From: Pelagibacterales bacterium SAG-MED23
GTDB lineage: Bacteria > Pseudomonadota > Alphaproteobacteria > Pelagibacterales > Pelagibacteraceae
DNA length: 11,362 bases
Assembly (NCBI GenBank): GCA_014653935.1
Contig: JACWDU010000013.1
Location: 1-11,362 of the forward strand
Direction of reading: 5' to 3'
The notes under the pieces were generated by a model. The model did no database searches. It was not told the DNA's origin and saw nothing but the letters and a program-made list of their open reading frames with translations. Shown here piece by piece: positions 1 to 6,437 of this stretch (position 1 is its first letter; each line of letters begins with the position of its first letter). The position numbers and the translations under genes were made by a program.

Positions 1-170
1 TGGGATCTACATTGATAGATGTTAATTTTCAAAATTCAAATTTAATGGAAGCTAACTTCACTTCTTCAAATATTTTAAATGCCAATTTTGATGGTTCTAA
101 CTTAATTGGAGCGATTTGGACTAATGGAGAAGTTTGTGGTCCAGACTCTATAGGTATTTGTAATAAATAA
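1..170 (+). CDS. Pentapeptide-repeat protein, C-terminal fragment
   Basis: The frame that starts at base 3 is open to a TAA at 168-170 and gives about 55 residues; the 5' part lies outside the window. The fragment shows consecutive five-residue units of the A(N/D)(L/F)xx type (VNFQN, SNLME, ANFTS, SNILN, ANFDG, SNLIG), the hallmark of the right-handed quadrilateral beta-helix of pentapeptide-repeat proteins. It ends in a short cap with a Trp and two cysteines (around WTNGEVC and GIC). A cap of the form 'W-T-(N/D)-G-x-x-C ... G-x-C' is common at the end of such proteins in Gram-negative bacteria, and the two cysteines could form a disulfide if the protein is exported. No enzymatic role can be assigned. 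The next gene begins 4 bases after the stop, so the two may be co-transcribed, but no functional link is evident. Confidence 0.8.
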   Translation, partial: GSTLIDVNFQNSNLMEANFTSSNILNANFDGSNLIGAIWTNGEVCGPDSIGICNK

Positions 171-174
171 ACTC

Positions 175-1095
175 ATGCAGAACCTTCGCCAAATAGATGG
201 ATTTGATATATCTTTTCATGAAAACTCAAAAAGAATTATAAATATTAAAATAGAAGATCAAATAATTGAGAGATTAATATTTCCATTTAAAAAATTCGAT
301 ATAACTGCACTTGAATATAAACCATTCACGCGTTTTACAATTGCAAAAAGTTTAGATGAAACCACATCTCATGAATTAGGTAATATATTAAATCTAATAT
401 TAAAAAACAGAAATACAGGTTGTTTTATAATAGGGCCTAAAAACATTTCATCTAAAATTGATCAGACATTTTTAATTAAATTATCGACTGCAATAACTCA
501 TTTAATTGGTAATCCCAATCATGACTCAATGGCTGGAAAATATTATGCAAGATTCCATGTAAAACATGAAGACAGTAGCGACTCTTATTTAAGAAAAGCA
601 TATATAAATATGGATCTTCATACTGATGGTACTTATGTAAAAGAGACAACAGATTGGATATTGATGTCAAAATTAGAGGAAGAAAATGTAGACGGCGGTG
701 AGACAGCTTTGTTGCATTTAGATGATTGGGAGCATTTATCAGATTTAGCAAACGATGATGTAGGTAAGCAAGATTTTATTTGGGGATCTCCCAAGAGTAA
801 AAATATAAGTTATAAAGTTGAACACCCAGTTTTTTCAAAAGACTATAATGGCAAACCTACAATTTCTTATATAGACCAATTTCCTGAACCAAAAAATATG
901 AAACAAGGTCTATTTCTTCAAAAATTATCTGATGCTTTAGAGGGAAGTCAAAATAAAATTATAACCTCTCTACCTGTGGGTAGTGCTATAATAGCAAATA
1001 ATTACTTTTGGTTACATGGTAGAAAACCATTTAAAGAAAATAAAAATTTATCAAGAGAATTGCTTAGAATTAGAGGTTCCTTTTTTAGCAATTAG
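175..1095 (+). CDS. glaH: Glutarate 2-hydroxylase (CsiD/GlaH family Fe(II)/2-oxoglutarate dioxygenase)
   Basis: This 306-residue protein matches E. coli CsiD/GlaH along most of its length. Recognisable blocks are ALEYKPFTRF (45-54), the YYARF stretch (123-127), LHTDGTYV (148-155), the LLHLDDWEHL stretch (179-188), YIDQF (232-236) and FWLHGR (278-283). The iron-binding facial triad is visible as His149-x-Asp151 and distal His281. Arg294, Arg298 or Arg300 is the likely 2-oxoglutarate-binding arginine. Family members convert glutarate, 2-oxoglutarate and O2 to L-2-hydroxyglutarate, succinate and CO2 in the cytoplasm, a late step of lysine breakdown through cadaverine or 5-aminovalerate. The ATG at 175 starts just before the conserved region; there is no clear Shine-Dalgarno site. 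In E. coli the gene is followed by lhgO and gabDTP; none is present here, and the downstream neighbours are a ProC-like reductase and an amino acid transporter. The family call is strong; the substrate is inferred from homology. Confidence 0.9.
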   Translation: MQNLRQIDGFDISFHENSKRIINIKIEDQIIERLIFPFKKFDITALEYKPFTRFTIAKSLDETTSHELGNILNLILKNRNTGCFIIGPKNISSKIDQTFLIKLSTAITHLIGNPNHDSMAGKYYARFHVKHEDSSDSYLRKAYINMDLHTDGTYVKETTDWILMSKLEEENVDGGETALLHLDDWEHLSDLANDDVGKQDFIWGSPKSKNISYKVEHPVFSKDYNGKPTISYIDQFPEPKNMKQGLFLQKLSDALEGSQNKIITSLPVGSAIIANNYFWLHGRKPFKENKNLSRELLRIRGSFFSN

Positions 1096-1112
1096 GTATA
1101 GTAATTATATCT

Positions 1113-1883
1113 ATGAAACTTGGTTTTATAGGAACTGGAAAAATTACTGAGTCAGTTGTTACTGGCATTGCAACATCGACGATTAAATATTCTAAGATTT
1201 TGGTTTCACCTAGAAATTTAACTATTGCTAAAAAACTTTCAAGAACGAATAAAAAGGTGAGTATTGGTAAGTCTAATCAAGAAATTATTAATAGCTGTGA
1301 TTGGATTTTCCTAGCAGTCACACCAACTGTTGGAGAAGATATAATCAAAACACTTAAATTTAAATCTAATCAAACTATAATAAGTTTTATATCAACCATT
1401 ACATTGCCAAGATTAAAAAAACTAATCAATGTAAAAGCAAAAATTTTTCGCGCCATACCTCTTCCACCAATAGCCTTTAGAAAGGGCCCAGTTCCAGTTT
1501 TTCCACCAAACAAAAGTGTCAAAATCTTTTTTGATAAACTTGGAACAACAGTAGAAATTAATAATGAAAAGTTATCTAAAAACTTTTGGTCAACATCAGG
1601 TATGATGGCTCCATTTTATGAATTATTAAATACAATGTCTAATTGGCTTGTACAGCGAGGTGTTAAAAAAGACAAAGCTCAAAAATATGTAACCTCATTG
1701 TTTGTTGCATTATCTGAAGATGCTTTAAAAAACTCTAATAAGGATTTAAAATTTTTAGTTAAAGAGTCTCAAACACCCAAAGGTTTAAACGAACAGGGTG
1801 TGCAAGAATTGCGAAAAGCAGGTTTTTATAAGTCCACAGAGAAAACATTAAATAGTATTCTTAAAAGATTAAACAAAGTATAA
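1113..1883 (+). CDS. Pyrroline-5-carboxylate reductase-like NAD(P)-binding protein (divergent ProC family)
   Basis: This 256-residue protein has ProC architecture. An N-terminal Rossmann fold carries the dinucleotide motif GFIGTGKI (4-11), and FLAVTP (66-71) follows at the end of the fold, as in P5C reductases. The linker reads RAIPLPP (113-119) where true ProC proteins have R-A-M-P-N-(T/S)-P. The helical C-terminal dimerisation domain covers about 150-256. The ProC signature S-P-G-G-(T/A)-T is degraded to TPKGLN (221-226), so the Gly-Gly pair and the Thr that contacts the substrate in characterised enzymes are missing. I therefore expect NAD(P)H-dependent reduction or oxidation of an imine or amino-acid-like compound, not necessarily P5C. 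It lies 17 bases after the glutarate hydroxylase and 6 bases before livG, which suggests a job on the compound imported or processed by this operon. The family is secure; the reaction is unknown. Confidence 0.75.
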   Translation: MKLGFIGTGKITESVVTGIATSTIKYSKILVSPRNLTIAKKLSRTNKKVSIGKSNQEIINSCDWIFLAVTPTVGEDIIKTLKFKSNQTIISFISTITLPRLKKLINVKAKIFRAIPLPPIAFRKGPVPVFPPNKSVKIFFDKLGTTVEINNEKLSKNFWSTSGMMAPFYELLNTMSNWLVQRGVKKDKAQKYVTSLFVALSEDALKNSNKDLKFLVKESQTPKGLNEQGVQELRKAGFYKSTEKTLNSILKRLNKV

Positions 1884-1889
1884 TTCTCT

Positions 1890-2687
1890 ATGTCATCAGA
1901 TTTAAATATTCTGAAAATAGAAAATATATCAAAATATTTTGGAGGACTTGCGGCAGTATCTAACTGCTCATTAACTATTAAAAGAGGCACAATAACCGGA
2001 ATTATTGGCCCAAATGGTTCTGGAAAAACTACTTTATTTAACCTTATTGCAGGAAATCTGAAAACTTCAGAAGGAAACGTATTTTTTAATAATGAAAATA
2101 TAACAGACACGCCATCTCACGAATTATTTTCAAAAGGACTTCTAAGAACTTTTCAAATTGCACATGAATTTTCAAATCTTACTGTTTTAGAGAATTTGAT
2201 GATGGTCCCAGGAAACCAAACTGGTGAAATACTATTAAATGCGTTTATCAAACCAAAACTTATTAAAATTGAAGAGGAGCAAATCAGAAGCAAAGCGTAC
2301 GGTGTGGCAGAATTCTTAAATTTAAAACATTTGGCTAATGAAAGAGCAGGAAATCTATCAGGAGGTCAAAAAAAATTGTTAGAACTTGGAAGAACTATGA
2401 TGGTAGATGCTAAATTAGTTTTATTAGATGAAGTAGGAGCGGGCGTTAATAGAACATTATTAAAAGATCTGGGTACTGCAATTTTAAGACTTAATAAAGA
2501 GAAGAATTATACTTTTTGTATGATTGAGCATGATATGGAATTTATTAGCAGAATGTGCGATCCGGTAATTGTAATGTCTGAAGGTTCTGTTTTATTTGAA
2601 GGAACTTCTGATGAAGTGAAAAAAAATGAGCAAGTTATAGAAAGCTATCTAGGTAGGGGAAAAAAAATTAGTGGAGAAGATAGTTAA
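1890..2687 (+). CDS. livG: Branched-chain/hydrophobic amino acid ABC transporter ATP-binding protein LivG-like
   Basis: A 265-residue ABC ATPase of the LivG subfamily, the first of two nucleotide-binding subunits of a HAAT-family importer on the inner face of the membrane. All functional motifs are intact: Walker A GPNGSGKT (40-47), Q-loop Gln89, signature LSGGQ (156-160), Walker B LVLLD with catalytic Glu181, and switch His214. The D-loop region reads EVGAGVN (181-187) instead of the usual E-P-x-A-G-x-N, a mild divergence. Its TAA overlaps the ATG of the next ATPase by one base (TAATG), a sign of translational coupling. Gene order is G-F-H-M with the binding protein elsewhere. The ligand of the transporter cannot be read from this subunit; leucine-type amino acids are only the family default. 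Confidence 0.9.
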   Translation: MSSDLNILKIENISKYFGGLAAVSNCSLTIKRGTITGIIGPNGSGKTTLFNLIAGNLKTSEGNVFFNNENITDTPSHELFSKGLLRTFQIAHEFSNLTVLENLMMVPGNQTGEILLNAFIKPKLIKIEEEQIRSKAYGVAEFLNLKHLANERAGNLSGGQKKLLELGRTMMVDAKLVLLDEVGAGVNRTLLKDLGTAILRLNKEKNYTFCMIEHDMEFISRMCDPVIVMSEGSVLFEGTSDEVKKNEQVIESYLGRGKKISGEDS

Positions 2688-3394
2688 TGGCATTTTTTGA
2701 AGGAAATAATATGACAGGTGGTTATGGAGATGGTCCTGATATTATTAATTCTTGTACTATCAATGTAGACAAAGGAGAAATTGTTGCAATTTTAGGTCCA
2801 AATGGTGCAGGTAAATCTACCGCAATGAAAGCCATGTTAGGATTATTAAATTTAAAATCTGGAAGTATAGTTATAGAGGATAAAGATATTTCTAAACTTT
2901 CTCCACAAGAAAGAGTCCAAAGAGGAATTTCTTTTGTACCACAAACAAAAAATGTTTTTTCAGAACTGACAGTGAGAGAAAACTTGGAAATAGGTGGGTT
3001 TCTTAGAAAAGATAATATCGATATAATTATTAACCAGATTTATAATTTATTTCCTATTTTAGCAGATAAGAAAGATCAAATAGTTGGGCAATTATCAGGC
3101 GGTCAAAGACAGCAAGTGGCACTTGGAAGAGCTTTGATGATACAACCAACTGTTTTGATGTTGGATGAACCAACTGCAGGTGTTTCACCTATTGTAATGG
3201 ATGAGCTGTTCGAACATATCGTTCAAGTAAAAAAAACTGGAGTTGCAATAATAATGGTAGAGCAAAATGCAAAACAAGCACTTAGTATATCGGACCGTGG
3301 TTATGTATTAGTCACTGGACAAAATAAATTTGAAGGTTCCGGAAAGGAATTATTAAATGACCCTGAGGTAAGAAGGTCTTTTTTAGGGGCTTAA
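2687..3394 (+). CDS. livF: Branched-chain/hydrophobic amino acid ABC transporter ATP-binding protein LivF-like
   Basis: A 235-residue ABC ATPase, the second nucleotide-binding subunit of the importer. It shows Walker A GPNGAGKST (37-45), Q-loop Gln86, signature LSGGQ (136-140), and Walker B LMLD with catalytic Glu161 followed by PTAGVSP. The usual switch histidine is Gln193 in VEQN, which is normal for LivF proteins and not a defect. The family-typical C-terminal ending (RRSFLGA) is present. It starts by coupling to livG and ends 2 bases before livH. A GGAG about 10 bases before the ATG, inside the end of livG, may serve as ribosome binding site. Confidence 0.92.
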   Translation: MAFFEGNNMTGGYGDGPDIINSCTINVDKGEIVAILGPNGAGKSTAMKAMLGLLNLKSGSIVIEDKDISKLSPQERVQRGISFVPQTKNVFSELTVRENLEIGGFLRKDNIDIIINQIYNLFPILADKKDQIVGQLSGGQRQQVALGRALMIQPTVLMLDEPTAGVSPIVMDELFEHIVQVKKTGVAIIMVEQNAKQALSISDRGYVLVTGQNKFEGSGKELLNDPEVRRSFLGA

Positions 3395-3396
3395 TT

Positions 3397-4407
3397 ATGG
3401 ATTTCATCAACGCAATAATTTTATTACTAAATTACACAATATTGCCGGCACTAACTTATGGCTCACAATTAGCTATTGGAGCAATTTTTGTTACTCTTAT
3501 TTATGGAATTCTGAGGTTTGCTAACTTTGCAACAGGAGACATGATGTCTTTTGGCACCATGTTTGCAATCTTATTTACTTACTATCTTCAGTCAAAAGGA
3601 ATAAGTTTTGGTTTCTTGCCTACAGCTTTGCTTACCATCCCTTTTGCTGTTGCCATGATGATATTCTATATGCTTATTATAGATAAAACGGTTTTTAGTT
3701 ATTATAGAATTAAAAAAAGTCCTCCAGTGCAATTAGCTATGGTGAGTATTGGTGTAATGTTTGTAACTCAAGCAATTATTAGAATAATTATTGGTCCCAC
3801 AGATAGAAGATTTATGGATGGAGAGAAATTTATTTTAAAAGCATCAGAATTTAAAGATATGACAGGACTTGCTGAAGGATTAACAATAAAGTCTACTCAA
3901 ATTATTACAATTGTAGTTACCATTATTTTAGTATCAATTTTGTTTTGGTTTTTAAATAAAACAAAAACAGGAACTAGTATGAGAGCTTATTCTGATAATG
4001 AAGATTTGGCATTGCTTTCAGGGATAGATCCAAAGAAAGTAGTTCTTATAACTTGGATAATTGCCGGAATTTTAGCCACTATTGGAGGAGTATTGTATGG
4101 TTTAGATAAAAGCTACAGACCTTTTGTTTATTTTAATAATATGCTTCCTATATTTGCCGCAGCAATAGTTGGAGGTATTGGAAATCCTTATGGTGCGTTT
4201 CTTGGTGGTTATTTGATTGCATTTGCAGAAATATTTCTTACTTATGCATATAAAAGATTTTTCATTTATATTTTACCAGAACAGCTTGAGCCAGACTCTT
4301 TAATGCAGCTTCTATCTACAGACTATAAGTTTGCAATATCATTTTCAATTTTGGTTATTGTTTTGGTTTTTAGGCCATCAGGAATTTTTGAAGGAAAGAA
4401 AATATGA
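3397..4407 (+). CDS. livH: Branched-chain/hydrophobic amino acid ABC transporter permease LivH-like
   Basis: A 336-residue polytopic inner-membrane protein, one half of the importer's translocation channel. Hydrophobic segments lie at about 10-35, 50-65, 75-97, 113-132, 168-187, 215-235, 250-283 and 310-325. Family landmarks are the early GILRFANFATGDMM stretch (37-50), the cytoplasmic ATPase-coupling region GTSMRAYSDNEDLALLSGID (192-211), and the IVGGIGNPYGAFLGG stretch (257-271) before the last helices. The C-terminus FRPSGIFEGK is also typical. It is longer than the 290-310 residues usual for LivH, the extra length lying in the polar loops around 135-165 and 285-308. Its TGA overlaps the ATG of livM (ATGA), so the two permeases are translationally coupled. 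An AGGGG about 8-9 bases upstream of the ATG is a plausible ribosome binding site. Confidence 0.9.
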   Translation: MDFINAIILLLNYTILPALTYGSQLAIGAIFVTLIYGILRFANFATGDMMSFGTMFAILFTYYLQSKGISFGFLPTALLTIPFAVAMMIFYMLIIDKTVFSYYRIKKSPPVQLAMVSIGVMFVTQAIIRIIIGPTDRRFMDGEKFILKASEFKDMTGLAEGLTIKSTQIITIVVTIILVSILFWFLNKTKTGTSMRAYSDNEDLALLSGIDPKKVVLITWIIAGILATIGGVLYGLDKSYRPFVYFNNMLPIFAAAIVGGIGNPYGAFLGGYLIAFAEIFLTYAYKRFFIYILPEQLEPDSLMQLLSTDYKFAISFSILVIVLVFRPSGIFEGKKI

Positions 4408-5774
4408 AGAATTACTTTAATATAATTATTGCTTACTCAATTATGTTAGGACTAATAATTTTAGTAGGTATTTTTCAATCTTGGTCTATTGCTTTAACTA
4501 TTTTTAATTATTGTATGATTTCAGCTGTAATGACCATGGGTGCAAATATTCAGTGGGGATATGCAGGTCTAATAAACTTTGGAATAATGGGCTATACAGC
4601 TTTAGGAGGTTTAGCAGTGGTGCTAGTTTCCGTTGCACCAGTGCCAGAAGCCTGGAGTGTGGGTGGTATTAACATTATTGCGAGCTTGATCTTGATAATT
4701 TTAATTGTTTTATCTACGAAATATGTATTAAGAAATGTAACTAAATCGAGGAAAAGAAATTTCTACATTGCTTTTATTATAATAATAGGTTTCCTCTTAA
4801 TAAAGGCCATATCGGGACCAGCCATATATTTAATTGAATCAGTAGATCCAGCAAAAACAGGGTTTTTAGGTGGATTAGGCATGCCAGTTTTATTTTCTTG
4901 GATCGTTGGTGGCTTTTTTGCAGCTGGCTTAGCTTTTATAGTTGGAAAAGTTGCATTAGGTTTAAGAGCAGATTATCTTGCAATAGCAACTTTGTTAATT
5001 GCGGAAATAGTTGTTTCAATTATAAAACATGAGGATTGGTTAGCGAGGGGTGTAAAAAATGTTATAGGATTAAAAAGACCAGCTCCATATGAGATAGACT
5101 TACAGACATCCCCATGGTTTATAGATCTAGTTGAAAAATTTCACTCTACAAGATTATCATTAACCAATTCACTTACAGAAAGACAAGACCTTTTAAACCA
5201 ATTGGTGATAGATGCGTCTTCAATTTATGTAAAACTTTGTTTTGCTGGATTATTTTTAATTGTAGTAATTATTTTATTGTTAGTTACACAAAAAGCACTT
5301 TATTCACCTTGGGGAAGAATGATGAGAGCTATAAGAGACAATGAAGAAGCTGCAAGTGCAATGGGTAAGAATGTTGTTAAACAGCATTTATTTATATTTA
5401 TCTTAGGTTCAGCCATTGTTGGAATAGCAGGAGCAATGATGGTAACGAATGATGGATTGTTTACGCCAGGAAGTTACCGACCTATGAGATATACATTTGT
5501 TATATGGGTGATGGTAATTGTAGGTGGAACAGGTAACAATTTTGGAGCAATTCTTGGTGGTTTTGTAGTTTGGTTTTTATGGGTAGAGGCTGCACCAATT
5601 GCATTATTTTTTATAAATCTATTTACAGCACATCTTCCAGAATCAAATGAGATAAAAATTCATTTAATAAATAGTGCACCATATTTTAGATTTTTATTAG
5701 TTGGAATAGGTCTTCTTTTAATAATGAGATTTAGGCCTCAGGGAATAATTCCAGAAAAGATTATTAAACAATAA
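4404..5774 (+). CDS. livM: Branched-chain/hydrophobic amino acid ABC transporter permease LivM-like, enlarged
   Basis: A 456-residue inner-membrane permease, the partner of LivH. Diagnostic stretches are WGYAGLINFGIMGYTALGG (51-69), LGLRADYLAIATL (185-197), the ATPase-coupling segment SPWGRMMRAIRDNEEAASAM (301-320), VGGTGNNFGAILGG (373-386) and the C-terminal MRFRPQGIIPEK (441-452). Two things enlarge it. Between the Gly-rich second helix and the helix before LGLRADYLAI lie about 110 residues, where E. coli LivM has roughly 30; these hold two additional hydrophobic segments (about 91-106 and 119-137) joined by a basic loop. A polar stretch of about 70 residues (208-275) follows and is probably periplasmic. 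An AGGA about 9 bases before the start may be its ribosome binding site. The family assignment is firm; the extra segments are discussed as a finding. Confidence 0.9.
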   Translation: MKNYFNIIIAYSIMLGLIILVGIFQSWSIALTIFNYCMISAVMTMGANIQWGYAGLINFGIMGYTALGGLAVVLVSVAPVPEAWSVGGINIIASLILIILIVLSTKYVLRNVTKSRKRNFYIAFIIIIGFLLIKAISGPAIYLIESVDPAKTGFLGGLGMPVLFSWIVGGFFAAGLAFIVGKVALGLRADYLAIATLLIAEIVVSIIKHEDWLARGVKNVIGLKRPAPYEIDLQTSPWFIDLVEKFHSTRLSLTNSLTERQDLLNQLVIDASSIYVKLCFAGLFLIVVIILLLVTQKALYSPWGRMMRAIRDNEEAASAMGKNVVKQHLFIFILGSAIVGIAGAMMVTNDGLFTPGSYRPMRYTFVIWVMVIVGGTGNNFGAILGGFVVWFLWVEAAPIALFFINLFTAHLPESNEIKIHLINSAPYFRFLLVGIGLLLIMRFRPQGIIPEKIIKQ

Positions 5775-5783
5775 TATAAATAA

Positions 5784-6392
5784 GTGAGCTATTTATTTTT
5801 TGGTTTTCTTACTGGCTTGAGTTTGATATTAGCTATTGGAGCTCAAAATATATTTGTAATTGAGCAAGGCCTAAGAAAAAAACATATATTTATTGTTTGT
5901 TTAATTTGCTCACTTTCTGATTTAATACTTATTTTCTTAGGAATATTTTTATTCCATCATTTTCAAAGTTTATTTTCTCCATTAATTGAATTAATACTAA
6001 ACGTATTCCTACTTTTGTTTTTAATTAATTTTATATGGAGAAAATTAAAATTGATTAATAATCAAATTTTGATTAATGAAAATTCTAGTGACAATACCTT
6101 TATCTCCACAGTCTTAAAAACACTTGGTTTTACTTATTTAAATCCACATGTGTATTCTGATACGGTCTTTTTTTTAGGTAACTTTTCTAAAGATTTTTTA
6201 ATAACCCAAAAGTATCTTTTTGGTTTTGGCGCATCGGCATCATCACTTCTCTTTTTTTTTATGCTAGGATATCTCTCAAAATTCTTATCAAAATACATAG
6301 AAAGTGAAAAATTATGGAAGATAATTAATTATTCCATAGTACTCTTCATGTCCTTGCTATCAGTTTATGTTTTGATGAGTATTCTAAAATAA
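5784..6392 (+). CDS. LysE/ArgO-family basic amino acid exporter
   Basis: A 202-residue, six-helix inner-membrane protein that closely follows the LysE/ArgO pattern. It has AIGAQNIFVIEQGLRKKH (17-34), the second helix CSLSDLILIFLGIF (42-55), and GFTYLNPHVYSDT (115-127), the conserved N-P-H-x-Y motif. LysE and ArgO export L-lysine and L-arginine when these build up, for example during growth on peptides. The start is GTG at 5784: an in-frame TAA directly precedes it, and the next residues (SYLFFGFLTG) align with the ArgO N-terminus, so no longer start is possible and a shorter one would cut the first helix. It lies 9 bases after livM without a visible Shine-Dalgarno site and is the last gene before the terminator. 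The substrate is inferred from the family. Which of lysine, arginine or another amino acid it moves is open. Confidence 0.85.
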   Translation: MSYLFFGFLTGLSLILAIGAQNIFVIEQGLRKKHIFIVCLICSLSDLILIFLGIFLFHHFQSLFSPLIELILNVFLLLFLINFIWRKLKLINNQILINENSSDNTFISTVLKTLGFTYLNPHVYSDTVFFLGNFSKDFLITQKYLFGFGASASSLLFFFMLGYLSKFLSKYIESEKLWKIINYSIVLFMSLLSVYVLMSILK

Positions 6393-6393
6393 A

Positions 6394-6425
6394 AAAACTC
6401 CAGCAGTTTGTGCCGCTGGAGTTTT
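6394..6425. terminator. Bidirectional intrinsic terminator between converging operons
   Basis: A perfect 11-bp stem pairs 6394-6404 (AAAACTCCAGC) with 6415-6425 (GCTGGAGTTTT) across a 10-base loop. The core CTCCAGC/GCTGGAG is strikingly GC-rich for this region. A run of A's precedes it (6391-6397) and TTTTATTT follows it (6422-6429), so each strand sees a hairpin followed by a T-rich tract. It starts 2 bases after the lysE-type stop codon and ends 13 bases before the stop of the converging binding-protein gene, the expected place for a shared two-way terminator. Confidence 0.88.
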
Positions 6426-6437
6426 ATTTAACAAATA

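Noticed and set aside
476..2110. Minus-strand open frames at 476-751 and 1826-2110
   Set aside because: They lie opposite the clear glutarate hydroxylase and the ProC/LivG genes, and their translations show no recognisable domain.
6168..6260. T8 and T9 runs in the LysE-type gene (6168-6175, 6252-6260), and an A9 run in the hydrolase (10799-10807), as phase-variation switches
   Set aside because: The runs encode in-frame Phe or Lys codons, the reading frames are intact, and such runs are expected by chance in DNA this AT-rich. Population read data with length variants would be needed to revive the idea.
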